Below are positions 1 through 8,879 of a stretch of 64,000 nt of DNA, piece by piece. The notes below the pieces were generated by a model. That model worked only from the letters and a program-made list of their open reading frames with translations. It made no database searches and was not told the DNA's origin. This stretch comes from JAOZTV01 sp965371805 (GTDB lineage Bacteria > Acidobacteriota > Aminicenantia > UBA2199), in assembly GCA_965371805.1 (NCBI GenBank), contig CBDUZW010000019.1, positions 6,583 to 70,582 on the forward strand. The letters run 5' to 3'. Made by a program: the position numbers and the translations under genes. Numbering within the stretch: the first letter of the stretch is position 1; each line of letters opens with the position of its first letter.

Positions 1-15
1 GGGATAGGAGTATTT

Positions 16-1038
16 TTATTTCTCTTTTTTTATAGACCTTTTTAATGCTTTAATTACTTTATCGAAATCTGATTCTATTTTTTGAGTTTTATTAAACGTA
101 CCATATTCTGTAATGGCTTTCTCTTCTGCTTGTCTTGATGAAATTTTTCCTTTTCCTTCCAGGACTTTATATTCATTAAATAATAAAAATTTATTTACAC
201 TTTCTGCAAATTCGTTCATCTTAAAGGTAATACGATTTTCAACAATATTTTCTATATAATCAAAAAAACCTGAAATTGTACGCTCCAGTTTTTTTACACT
301 TTTTTCGTTTAGATAATTCTTTGCAATTTTTGCGTCTAATTTTAAAATCCTACCGTCAGGGGCATTTTTCCAGGTTTTCAACCCCATATAATTTTTATTA
401 CCATTGGCATTTTTGTGAATTATTTCTGCAGCTGTTTGTCCGCTGATTGCAAAATGAAATTTATTTTGAATAGATGCATAAAAATCTTTGGTTATTTCTG
501 AATTAGGGTCATAGTCAATGCTGCATTCAGCGAAAATATCAGTGATTTGCTGATAAATTCTACGCTCGCTTGCACGAATAGAGCGAACCCTGTCAAGTAA
601 TTCGTGAAAATAATCTTTCCCGAAAAACTTACCATTTTTTAATCTATCATCATCAAGTATAAATCCTTTAATCATATACTCTTTCAGACGTTCGGTTGCC
701 CATATTCTAAATCGTGTTGCCTGAGAGGAATTTACTCTATAACCAACAGATATTATGGCATCAAGATTATAATATTTTATTTGATATTTTTTGCCATCTT
801 CGGCAGTTGTTTCCAAAATGGAAATAACTGATTTTTCTTCCAATTCATTACTTTCAAAAATATTTTTAAGATGTTTGGAAATTGCAGGTACATTTACACC
901 AAAAAGCTTTGCCATTCGCTTTTGAGTCAGCCATATATTTTCATTGTGAAAAAATATTTCAACCTTTACATCTCCATTTGGAGTAGTATAAAGTAGAAAC
1001 TCGGTTAATTCATCTTTTATAGTTAACTTATTTTCCAT
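16..1038 (-). CDS. RhuM-family protein
   Basis: A 340-residue soluble protein of the RhuM (virulence RhuM) family. The family is defined by an N-terminal segment that reads 'IWLTQKRMAKLFGV..PAISKHLKNI', which looks like a DNA-binding helix-turn-helix, followed by the conserved 'YNLDAIISVGYRVNSSQATRFRIWA' type stretch (seen here around residues 90-115). The C-terminal half is helical and basic. The name comes from a Salmonella pathogenicity-island gene of unknown biochemical function; homologues are scattered among accessory genes and near restriction systems. It stands alone here, with no co-directional partner downstream inside the window. Length matches complete family members, so it looks intact. 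Function is not known. Confidence 0.85.
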   Translation of the reverse strand: MENKLTIKDELTEFLLYTTPNGDVKVEIFFHNENIWLTQKRMAKLFGVNVPAISKHLKNIFESNELEEKSVISILETTAEDGKKYQIKYYNLDAIISVGYRVNSSQATRFRIWATERLKEYMIKGFILDDDRLKNGKFFGKDYFHELLDRVRSIRASERRIYQQITDIFAECSIDYDPNSEITKDFYASIQNKFHFAISGQTAAEIIHKNANGNKNYMGLKTWKNAPDGRILKLDAKIAKNYLNEKSVKKLERTISGFFDYIENIVENRITFKMNEFAESVNKFLLFNEYKVLEGKGKISSRQAEEKAITEYGTFNKTQKIESDFDKVIKALKRSIKKEK

Positions 1039-1405
1039 ATTCCTCTTTACTCATATTAAACTCCGGCTATACAGTTTTTATATCTCCAAACAAAATGGAC
1101 AAAAAAATAGTATATGTTTTTAAGTTATATTATACTATTTTTTAAAAAAATAATCATCAAAAAAGTATATCATTTATTGACTATTCAAGCATTGAAGTTT
1201 ATGCGTTAGTTTCTATATAAATCACTAATAATTTCTGGTGGAGAACCTAAAATGTTTTATTATAATCACCCTTCCAGCCATAATAATTCTGCACCAATAA
1301 TATGAACATTCTCTTCCTCTAGAACCTTTTTATAGAAAGATAGTTGCTTCTGATATTTTTCTTCTTTCTCTATAGTTTTTTTATTCAGATAAAGGTGAAT
1401 GGCAA
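1039..1405. other. Intergenic stretch with a gene remnant
   Basis: There is no complete gene between rhuM and mnmA. The part next to rhuM (about 1080-1200) is very AT-rich and probably holds its promoter, but no convincing boxes could be fixed. The part next to mnmA (1266-1400, minus strand) holds a short open frame listed separately. Confidence 0.5.
1266..1400 (-). pseudogene. Unrecognised C-terminal gene fragment
   Basis: On the minus strand, just after the mnmA stop, an open frame of about 44 codons runs to a TGA at 1266-1268. It is rich in Lys and Glu and ends '..HIIGAELLWLEG'. It has no start codon with a ribosome binding site and is too short to be a gene of its own. It reads like the 3' end of a lost protein-coding gene, but I do not recognise the family. 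It could also be chance coding in AT-rich DNA. Confidence 0.3.
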
Positions 1406-2473
1406 TTACTTAATTATTCCGCCGCCTATTACACAGTCGTCTATATAGAATACTGCAGATTGTCCTGGTGTTATTGACATTTGCGGTTTATCAAAAAGAA
1501 TAAAATATTCATCATCTTTCAGACTTATGGTTGCTTCTCCCCCCATATGTGCATATCTTATTTTTACTAAGGCCTTAAACGGTTTTGAGATATCAAAATC
1601 AGTATTCCAGACAGGATTCTTTATATACATTCGATCGCTATAAAGATCTCCCTGACGTCCAACGATAATCTGGTTTTTAGTGGAGTCAATTTTAATTACA
1701 TAATAGGGTTCCTCAGATGCAATTCCCATTCCTCTTCTTTGACCTATTGTATAGTTAAATATCCCATCATGTCTGCCAAGTTTGTTGCCTTCTGCATCAA
1801 GAATGTCACCTGGATCAGATTTTCCGTCAAAAAGACAGGAATGCCCACCGGCAATAAAATTCTGGCTTTCCTGTCGGTCGGCAACTCCCAGCCCATATTT
1901 TTTAGATATTTCTTTTACCTCATGTTTTTCATAATTACCAAGCGGGAAAATAACTTTTGAAAGCTGAGCAGATGTTAATTGATGGAGAAAGTAAGTTTGA
2001 TCTTTTTTTTGATCCAGTGCTTTTTTTAATTGAAATCTATCTTTTTCCGTTTTATTTATCATGGCATAATGCCCTGTAACAAAATAATCGAAATTTAAAC
2101 CGCTCTCTATTGTTTTTTCCAGTAATAGTCCGAATTTCATCTTAAGATTGCACTTAACACATGGATTCGGTGTTTTTCCATTCAAATATTCCTTTGTAAA
2201 ATAATCTAAAACTTCTGTTTTATACTCTTTTGATAGATCTATTATTTTTAGTTCTATCCCCAGTTTATCACATACTTTTTGTGCATCTTCAATATCTTCA
2301 GCTTCATCTGGTCCATAACAGGCGTGTTTCCCATTATCTTTTACCTTAATACTTCCATCCCAGATCTTCATGGTTATTCCGGTAACATCATGTCCCTGAT
2401 CGACCATTATTGCAGCTGCTGTTGAAGAATCTACACCACCGCTCATTCCTACTACTATCTTTTTTTTATCCAT
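1406..2473 (-). CDS. mnmA: tRNA-specific 2-thiouridylase MnmA
   Basis: MnmA activates C2 of uridine-34 in tRNA-Lys, -Glu and -Gln with ATP and inserts sulfur, giving 2-thiouridine at the wobble base. The N-terminal PP-loop 'GMSGGVDSS' (residues 9-17) is the ATP-pyrophosphatase motif. The catalytic region 'PNPCVKCN' supplies Cys105 and Cys108, and 'TGHYA' and 'KDQTYFLHQL' are typical tRNA-contact motifs. The C-terminal beta-barrel is complete at 355 residues. The usual second catalytic motif SQDICF is replaced by 'ESQNFIAGG', so the standard cysteine is missing; there is an extra Cys52 in an 'ACYGPDE' motif and a Cys213 nearby. This pattern belongs to a divergent subgroup that may use a metal cluster. 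The gene is followed on its strand only by a remnant. Confidence 0.95.
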   Translation of the reverse strand: MDKKKIVVGMSGGVDSSTAAAIMVDQGHDVTGITMKIWDGSIKVKDNGKHACYGPDEAEDIEDAQKVCDKLGIELKIIDLSKEYKTEVLDYFTKEYLNGKTPNPCVKCNLKMKFGLLLEKTIESGLNFDYFVTGHYAMINKTEKDRFQLKKALDQKKDQTYFLHQLTSAQLSKVIFPLGNYEKHEVKEISKKYGLGVADRQESQNFIAGGHSCLFDGKSDPGDILDAEGNKLGRHDGIFNYTIGQRRGMGIASEEPYYVIKIDSTKNQIIVGRQGDLYSDRMYIKNPVWNTDFDISKPFKALVKIRYAHMGGEATISLKDDEYFILFDKPQMSITPGQSAVFYIDDCVIGGGIIK

Positions 2474-2539
2474 ATTTTCACCCAGGTACTATTTTATCAT
2501 AAAGCTGGGTAGAATAAAAAACCTATTTAATTATTTTGT

Positions 2540-3139
2540 TTATATAAAATATCTGGTACTGCCGAAGACAATTACGGATACCATCATTCCAATAATAACA
2601 GCTATTACGATATAGGAAATAATTGTAACGATAAAGTATGGGACTTCCTTGTCTTTCGAAGGGGATTTGACGATCTTTATTCCGAGATATAAGAGATAAA
2701 GAGAATATAAGCCTGCTAACATCCCCAGAGGAGCTAAAGCAGGGATTAAACTGAAGATTCCAGCAATCCAGGATGCGGTAGAAGCATATACGGCAATTTT
2801 AACTCCCTCATCCAGATCTGTTGTTGATCCAAAATTTTTCGCAAGTGCATCAATTATAAAGCCCAGTAGAAAAACACCGATCAATGCAAAAATGTATGTG
2901 AAAACTAAATATAGAATGGCTCTGCCAAAAGGCATTCTGATTGTTACACCAAATCCAAATGACTTTCCAATAATAATCCATCCCAGAAAACCGGCTATAG
3001 CTGGGATTGCAGCCATTATAATGGCATACTTTATAAACAGATCCATTATATTGGTCTTCTCACCTTTTATCTTTGCCCATTCCGTATTTGGTTTTGTTAA
3101 AATGCCTATCACCCTTTGAATAATAAAATTAAAATCCAT
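2540..3139 (-). CDS. Yip1-type integral membrane protein
   Basis: A 199-residue inner-membrane protein with about five hydrophobic segments: near residues 38-57, 72-95, 118-140, 140-160 and 170-193. The N-terminal motif 'RVIGILTKPNTEWAKIKGE' is the hallmark of the bacterial Yip1 domain family, in which a short amphipathic start ending in a 'P..W' motif precedes the membrane bundle. The family's biochemical role is unknown. It lies 66 bp downstream of the mnmA start on the same strand and is preceded by a good ribosome binding site (AGGAGG complement just upstream of 3139). Confidence 0.75.
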   Translation of the reverse strand: MDFNFIIQRVIGILTKPNTEWAKIKGEKTNIMDLFIKYAIIMAAIPAIAGFLGWIIIGKSFGFGVTIRMPFGRAILYLVFTYIFALIGVFLLGFIIDALAKNFGSTTDLDEGVKIAVYASTASWIAGIFSLIPALAPLGMLAGLYSLYLLYLGIKIVKSPSKDKEVPYFIVTIISYIVIAVIIGMMVSVIVFGSTRYFI

Positions 3140-3238
3140 GTTTTCCTCCTTTATTTAATAAACTTTATTCCACACTACAGTGGGTTTTATTACTGAAAAA
3201 TAAATATAACAGAACAAAAAATTAATGTCAAAAAAAAA

Positions 3239-3979
3239 CTATTTTTTTATAATGGCAATAAGTGCTGGACTTTCCTTAGTAAATTTTGAATGTTTTTCAT
3301 CTCCATAAAGTTGGAATCTGTCAAAGCCAGCTTCTATTAATGACCTTTTTAATTCATTAGAGTTTAATGGATATAAAATCTCTGTATTTGATATAACATT
3401 ATTTTTTTCAATAGTTAGAGTTCCAATAAATTCAAGGTTTTTTGATCCAACTATTTTTTTATATTTTCTCTCAAAGTATAAACCTTTTTTTTTGAGATCA
3501 GGTAATTCTGTGATATTATTATTCAAAATTCTGTCATAGTTAACTATTTGAAGAATAAAGGTTCCATTCTTTTTTAAAATGTTATTTACTGATTTGAAGA
3601 AATCTGTGATTTCTTCAGGATTATTTAAATGAACCAGGGTATTTCCAAAACATAAGACAGTATCAAATCTTTCAGGTTTGAAATTTTGTTCGATGTTTAG
3701 CATGTTTTCTGCTTTAAATAGAATCTTTTGATTTGTATCTTTTGCATGTTGTTCTGCTTGTCGTATCATATCCCCGTCAAGATCAATCGCTGTCAGAGAA
3801 TGACCTTTTTTTGATAAAGCAATTGCTAAATGTCCGGTTGCACATCCGATATCAAGGATGTTATTATTGTGTTCAGCTAGGTTTGATAAAATAAAAGATA
3901 ACCGCATTTCCCTTAGAGGGAAAAGCTGATCATAGTATGTAGAAAGTTTTTCATAAAACATCAGTTGTAATATTATCAT
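3239..3979 (-). CDS. SAM-dependent class I methyltransferase
   Basis: A soluble methyltransferase of 246 residues with a Rossmann-fold AdoMet site: motif I 'ILDIGCATGHLAIALSKKG' (about residues 41-59), motif II acidic 'TAIDLDGDMI', and 'FDTVLCFGNTLVHL' in the motif IV position. The sequence resembles small-molecule or quinone-type methyltransferases, but the substrate cannot be read from it. The first ATG (3979) sits very close to a weak AAGGA; a second ATG six codons later (3961) would also begin the conserved 'FYEKLSTYYDQLFP' segment, so the start is uncertain by 18 bases. Confidence 0.8.
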   Translation of the reverse strand: MIILQLMFYEKLSTYYDQLFPLREMRLSFILSNLAEHNNNILDIGCATGHLAIALSKKGHSLTAIDLDGDMIRQAEQHAKDTNQKILFKAENMLNIEQNFKPERFDTVLCFGNTLVHLNNPEEITDFFKSVNNILKKNGTFILQIVNYDRILNNNITELPDLKKKGLYFERKYKKIVGSKNLEFIGTLTIEKNNVISNTEILYPLNSNELKRSLIEAGFDRFQLYGDEKHSKFTKESPALIAIIKK

Positions 3980-4098
3980 ATTCCTTATAAAAATTCTTAT
4001 TTATTTTGAAATTTAATTTAACTGGGATATAAGATTCAAGTTTGTGATGTTTGCTTGAGTTAATTAAGGCAGACTAATAGATTAAATTAAAAAGAATT

Positions 4099-4130
4099 AA
4101 AGGGCAGTTTTACTACCCTTTTTTTTATTT
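4099..4130 (-). terminator. Rho-independent terminator after the tricorn-type protease
   Basis: A 10-bp stem, AAAGGGCAGT (4099-4108) against ACTACCCTTT (4112-4121) with one G-T pair, is flanked by runs of A and T on both sides. On the minus strand it begins a few bases after the stop codon of the protease gene and is followed by a T-rich stretch. It may also work in the other direction. Confidence 0.75.
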
Positions 4131-7100
4131 ACTCTTTTCTATTTGTTTTAATAATATTTCTACAGATTTTTTTAGTTGTTCGTCCCTACCATATGCTTTA
4201 CTATCGGGTGTATTATTAATCAAAATATCAGGTACTGCCGGTCCATGTTCCATATTCTTGTCAGTTGCTTTTACATACCATCCTCTAAAAGGAACCCTTA
4301 TAAAAGAACCGCCCAGCAATCTTTGACCACCGGTAGATATTACGGCTCCAAATGTAGGCATACCAACTAGTTTTCCTATCCCGAGGGTTTTATAAGCATG
4401 GGAAAATATCTCTGCATTTGAATAAGAGTTTTCATTACAGATGGCAATTGATGGTTTTGTCCAGACACCAAAGGGAAGTCTTTCTCCAAATGCATAGTAC
4501 TCTCTAAATTTCTTATGCTCATTTTTAAGATTTTTAGCTGCTCCTCTTGGTACAGTATATGAATGCTGCTTTACATTTAATGTTGCCATTAAATAATCTG
4601 TTGTCCATCCTCCACCATTAAATCTCACATCTACTATAATCCCTTCCTTGCCATACCCACTGGCAGTGATCTCTCGTTCAAATCTTTCAAAACTCTGCAT
4701 ATTCATCCCTCTTATGTGAAGATATCCAAGCTTCCCTTTTGAATATTGTTCTGTCAGTTTTTTTCTATCCTTTACCCACTGTTCATAAAGCTCAGTTCTT
4801 AGTGAGGTTTTTGGTCTAATGATTACTGATCTCAGCTTGCCTTCCTTGTCTTTAACTTCTAACAATACCTGATCATTTGCTTTATTATTTAATAATGAAA
4901 AAAAATTTGTTTTATGATCAATAATTATGCCATCAATTGAGATAATAGTATCTTCTTTTGTCAGCTTACTCTTTTCTCTATCAGCAGGAGAATTGGGGAT
5001 GACTCTTTTTATTAATGCTCCCTCGTTATTAATGGATACCTGCACACCTAAAAGTCCGGTTATCTCTTTTTGTACTTTGGCCCTTTCTCTATTATATAAA
5101 CCCATATGACTGGCATTTAATTGTCCCAGCATATTATTATACATATCTCTGAAATCTCTGGAAGTAGACGCTTTCAATATTGACTTTTTATATTTTTTTA
5201 TAAGCTGATTCCAGTTTTTCCCATGGAAATTCGGATCATAAAACCGTTTACTTATTGTGTCAGAGGCCTCATTAAAAACCTGAATATTCTCCTGAGGATG
5301 ATTTATGGTCATTTTGCACTGAAATGGTAGTGATTCCATTTTGCTGCTCTTTAAGGAGACCCTTGCAAGCGTACCACCTGATTTAATCATATATAGGAAT
5401 GAACCTTTATGGTCTAATTCTAATCCTTCGGGTTTTTTGCCACCCTTTGTAACGGCTTTTAGTTTTGTGCCATCCCACTTTACGCTAAAAAGGTCTCTTC
5501 CCTTAGTTCCTGGAGAAGATGCAGTAAAATATATTGTTTTTCCATCTTTTGAAAATGTGAAGGCTGCCTCATCTCCCGGGAGTGATGTAACCTGAGTAAG
5601 TCTTTCATATATATTGTTAAAATCTATTTGAATCGGTTTTAAAAGGTCTTTTTTAATGATTTTTTCTTTTGAGTCTTTATCTAACTTTTTGGGTTTTACT
5701 TTTGGCTTTTTTATATTTTCTTCATTGTCCCAATCCAGCTTAGTTTTTTCCCAATCACTTTTTTTTAACCATACAAACCATATATCATAATTCTGATTAT
5801 TTCTCTGAGAAATAAAACCAAGTTTTGAACCATCCTTACTCCATATTGGACTCGCATCTACCCTTGGATGCATGCTTATATTGACAGGTTTTTTGCTATT
5901 GTCTGCTTTGTGAATAAAAATTTCATTATTAAAATTCAAATCAGTTTTTGAATATGCAACCCATTTACTATCAGGACTCCAATTTATTCCTTCTGGACTT
6001 GCCCAACCATCTAAAAGGGTTGTTTCATTTGTCATTTCTCCATTTTTTGAGATGTCTGCAATAATTAGTTGACCACTTCCCCTTAAAAAAGATATTTTTT
6101 TTTTATCCGGAGATATTATTAAATTGCTCTCATTTGATTCCGTATTTGTTATTTGTACTATCTTACGTTTTAGAGACTTGAACAGGTTTTTCTCATTTTT
6201 TTCATCTGACATTACCATGAATATATTTTGTGTCCCATTTCTGTCACTTGTAAAAAGCAGCTTATTCTTTGTCAACCATGTGATATTTTCATCTTTGAAT
6301 GGATGGTTGGATAAATTAACAGATCTGCTCTTCTTCTTATCATTCTCTTTAACGAATATTTCACCTCTTACAACAAATGCAGTTAATTTTCCATCAGGAG
6401 AGATTGAGTATTCTATTGCATTTTTAGTATTAGTTTTCCTTTCAATAGGATCAAATCTATAATCTGTTCCAATCTGAATATTTAATAATTCAGGCTTATT
6501 GGTTTCAAAATCCATTGTGTATATTGAGGTTTTCACTTCCATTGCAACAGTTTTTTTATCTAAACTTATATCAAAATATCTTACTCCGAAATCCTTGAAA
6601 TAGGTTTTTTGATTTACAGCAGTTCCCGGAGTATCTGTAATTTGCAGAGAGTGTAGATTGTATTTACCTGAGCTTGAGCTAATGAAGAGAATGGTCTTAT
6701 TATCCTTCCATCTTGGATAAAAATCATTTCCATCATAAAGCGTAAGTTTTGTATAAGTTTTTTTTTCAATATCGTATAACCAGATATCTCTATTAGCAGG
6801 TCCCTTATAATCCTCTCTTGCAATCCTGCATGATCCTCTGGTAAAAGCAATTTTCTTTCCATCAGGAGATAATACCGCCATATCTCCAAGCGAGTTTAAG
6901 ATCCGCTCAGGAGTTCCCCCGGATTCATTAATGGAATATGTCTCATTTATTCTCTCAACCTGCCTGAATAATCTTGCTGTCGAGAAGAGCAGTCTATTGT
7001 CTTTTGTCCATTGGCTCAATGTATCGTTTGCAGAATGGTAAGTAAGACGCTTTGGATAGCCTCCAGTTGACGGGATAATAAAAATATCATTATTTCCGAA

Positions 7101-7358
7101 TCTATTACTTGAGAATGCGATTTTTTTCCCGTCTACACTCCACTTAGGAAAGGATTCATAAGCTTGATGGATAGTTAATCGCCTTGCTTCTCCTCCGTCG
7201 ATTGGAATTGTCCAGATATCTCCTTGAAAACTGAAAGCTATCTTAGAACCATCCGGACTGGGAGCTGGATACCTGACAAAAGGTGAATCATCCGCGATTA
7301 AGCTTAAACTTAATAATAATAAAATTATTTGAAAGAAAATTGCTGTTTTTTTGATCAT
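4125..7358 (-). CDS. Tricorn-type protease, exported (propellers + PDZ + S41)
   Basis: A very large (about 1077 residues) peptidase related to archaeal tricorn protease, which degrades oligopeptides. A signal peptide (IKKTAIFFQIILLLLSLS, cleaved near ADDSPF) predicts export. Residues 25-640 form two WD40-like/TolB propellers with repeats such as 'SPDGSKIAFSFQGDIW', 'SVDGKKIAFSSNRFG' and 'SPDKKKISFLRG'. A PDZ domain follows at about 745-830 ('LLGVQVSIN..GALIKRVIPNSPAD'). The S41 core follows ('ILKASTSRDF', 'LNASHMGL' with the catalytic His, 'VDVRFNGGG', 'NENSYSNAEIFSHAYK' with the serine, and 'MEHGPAVPDI' with the Glu). The residue after the serine is Asn where tricorn has Asp. I chose the second ATG (7358) because AAGGATG upstream then lies at proper spacing. 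Confidence 0.92.
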   Translation of the reverse strand: MIKKTAIFFQIILLLLSLSLIADDSPFVRYPAPSPDGSKIAFSFQGDIWTIPIDGGEARRLTIHQAYESFPKWSVDGKKIAFSSNRFGNNDIFIIPSTGGYPKRLTYHSANDTLSQWTKDNRLLFSTARLFRQVERINETYSINESGGTPERILNSLGDMAVLSPDGKKIAFTRGSCRIAREDYKGPANRDIWLYDIEKKTYTKLTLYDGNDFYPRWKDNKTILFISSSSGKYNLHSLQITDTPGTAVNQKTYFKDFGVRYFDISLDKKTVAMEVKTSIYTMDFETNKPELLNIQIGTDYRFDPIERKTNTKNAIEYSISPDGKLTAFVVRGEIFVKENDKKKSRSVNLSNHPFKDENITWLTKNKLLFTSDRNGTQNIFMVMSDEKNEKNLFKSLKRKIVQITNTESNESNLIISPDKKKISFLRGSGQLIIADISKNGEMTNETTLLDGWASPEGINWSPDSKWVAYSKTDLNFNNEIFIHKADNSKKPVNISMHPRVDASPIWSKDGSKLGFISQRNNQNYDIWFVWLKKSDWEKTKLDWDNEENIKKPKVKPKKLDKDSKEKIIKKDLLKPIQIDFNNIYERLTQVTSLPGDEAAFTFSKDGKTIYFTASSPGTKGRDLFSVKWDGTKLKAVTKGGKKPEGLELDHKGSFLYMIKSGGTLARVSLKSSKMESLPFQCKMTINHPQENIQVFNEASDTISKRFYDPNFHGKNWNQLIKKYKKSILKASTSRDFRDMYNNMLGQLNASHMGLYNRERAKVQKEITGLLGVQVSINNEGALIKRVIPNSPADREKSKLTKEDTIISIDGIIIDHKTNFFSLLNNKANDQVLLEVKDKEGKLRSVIIRPKTSLRTELYEQWVKDRKKLTEQYSKGKLGYLHIRGMNMQSFERFEREITASGYGKEGIIVDVRFNGGGWTTDYLMATLNVKQHSYTVPRGAAKNLKNEHKKFREYYAFGERLPFGVWTKPSIAICNENSYSNAEIFSHAYKTLGIGKLVGMPTFGAVISTGGQRLLGGSFIRVPFRGWYVKATDKNMEHGPAVPDILINNTPDSKAYGRDEQLKKSVEILLKQIEKSK

Positions 7359-7427
7359 TTTCCACATCCTTAAGTGTATTTAAGTAATATTTTAATAGAA
7401 TAATGATCTTTTTACAATAAGAAATTT

Positions 7428-8738
7428 TTAAACAAGCATATTTATGCTTCTTCCAACAAAGAATGTGTATGGATTGAGGGGCTTGTTTATTACGTCGGCG
7501 CTATTATTAAAACCTGAACCGCCGCTCTTACTACCTTTTTTTCCATTTTTATCATTAGTGAAATTTTGAGACTCATTTGATAAAAAATTTTTAAATCCGC
7601 CAATTTCTACATCGAGTTTATTTATATTAAACCCGCTATTTTCAATACTGGCTTTTATCTGGTCGAGATTCGTCATTATTACTTCTTTTACAGCAATGTT
7701 TTCAGTATTTATCTTGGCGTTTATTGTATTATCTTTCATGACCAGTTCGATCTGGATCTTCCCAAGTTCCGGTGGCTGCAGTCTTATTGTTATTGTTTCC
7801 CCACCCTTTGTTGCAAGATGGTTTATAACATTACTGACTTTATTTAGAATTTTATCTGAGATCTCCTGATATTGATCATAAAGTTGTCTGATATTTGCGG
7901 CTTTATCTAGTTTTACCTCGGATGAGGCTATCTCTTTTTCAAGATTAAGATTAAAATTTGATGTAATAGGATTTTCTTTAATTGATTCATTTTTTAAAAT
8001 AGCGGGATTTTCTTTAGCGGAAACATCCTTTTCGGTCTTACTTATTTGATCTGGTTCTTTTTTAATATCATTTTCTGCATTTTTGATATTTTTAAATCTG
8101 TTTTCTATAACCTTGTCAAATTCTTCTGTTTTGTTAATAACAGGTTTTTTCAATATATCTTTTTTCTCATCATTCTGTTGAAATAACAATTTTTCTGCAC
8201 TTTTTTCTGTACCTGTTTTTTGTTCAGTGAATTTAGTATTAACTTTCTCTTTTATTTGCTTTGTTATAATTTCATTTTTTCTGATACCCTCTTTGATCTC
8301 TTCAATTTTATTTCTTATAGGAATTTTTTGGTCTGTAGAACTATTCCGGCCTTCTTTATCGCCTGCATTTTTGTTTTTCAACTTATTGTCGGAATGTTCT
8401 TTGTCTTTATTTAAAGTATTTTTTTGTCCTTCTTCATGATTTGTCTTATCTTTCTTATCATTTTTCTCATTTTTGTCATTTAATCGATTGTTTTCATCAT
8501 TTGGTTGTTCATTAAGTTTTTTATCATATTCCTTAATTTTTCTGCCATCATCTGATTCATTTCTATATGTTTCCTTTTCGCTTGTTTTGTTCATATCAGT
8601 TTTCAGATCCAATTCATCCTGAAAACTATTTTGTTTGGTTGATTTTATAGGGAGTTGTTCATTTGCAGTGTTTTGGACACTACTTACATGCGGCATTAAA
8701 AACATATCAGAAATTTGTTTCGTTTTTCCTACTTCCAT
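7428..8738 (-). CDS. fliK: Flagellar hook-length control protein FliK
   Basis: FliK is a secreted ruler that measures hook length and switches the flagellar export gate from hook to filament substrates. The C-terminal domain carries the family signature 'ITIRLQPPELGKIQIELVMK' (about residues 315-335), followed by the helical segment with 'NLDQIKASIENSGFNI..LDVEIG'. The N-terminal 280 residues are extremely Lys/Asn/Glu-rich and low in complexity, as expected for the disordered ruler. The length of 436 residues is normal. No other flagellar gene lies in the window, so the gene is detached from a flagellar operon here. It sits 69 bp upstream, in transcription order, of the tricorn-type protease on the same strand. 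Confidence 0.88.
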   Translation of the reverse strand: MEVGKTKQISDMFLMPHVSSVQNTANEQLPIKSTKQNSFQDELDLKTDMNKTSEKETYRNESDDGRKIKEYDKKLNEQPNDENNRLNDKNEKNDKKDKTNHEEGQKNTLNKDKEHSDNKLKNKNAGDKEGRNSSTDQKIPIRNKIEEIKEGIRKNEIITKQIKEKVNTKFTEQKTGTEKSAEKLLFQQNDEKKDILKKPVINKTEEFDKVIENRFKNIKNAENDIKKEPDQISKTEKDVSAKENPAILKNESIKENPITSNFNLNLEKEIASSEVKLDKAANIRQLYDQYQEISDKILNKVSNVINHLATKGGETITIRLQPPELGKIQIELVMKDNTINAKINTENIAVKEVIMTNLDQIKASIENSGFNINKLDVEIGGFKNFLSNESQNFTNDKNGKKGSKSGGSGFNNSADVINKPLNPYTFFVGRSINMLV

Positions 8739-8879
8739 GTTCCTCCGAAAATAGCAAGCAATAAGGATGCCAAGTTATTATTGCTATATTTACTGATGAT
8801 TGAGAATATAATGAGGAAAATTTGTCATAGTATAGGTATTTTTTTCCTGTTTAGATAGAAGTCACATGAGATTATTTGT

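Noticed and set aside
3180..3235. Possible terminator or regulatory hairpin ahead of the Yip1-type gene
   Set aside because: The AT-rich sequence gives only weak pairings; nothing stands out.
8220..8439. Hydrophobic plus-strand frames opposite fliK
   Set aside because: They are complements of the Lys/Asn-rich ruler region; such runs give Phe/Leu-rich antisense frames automatically.
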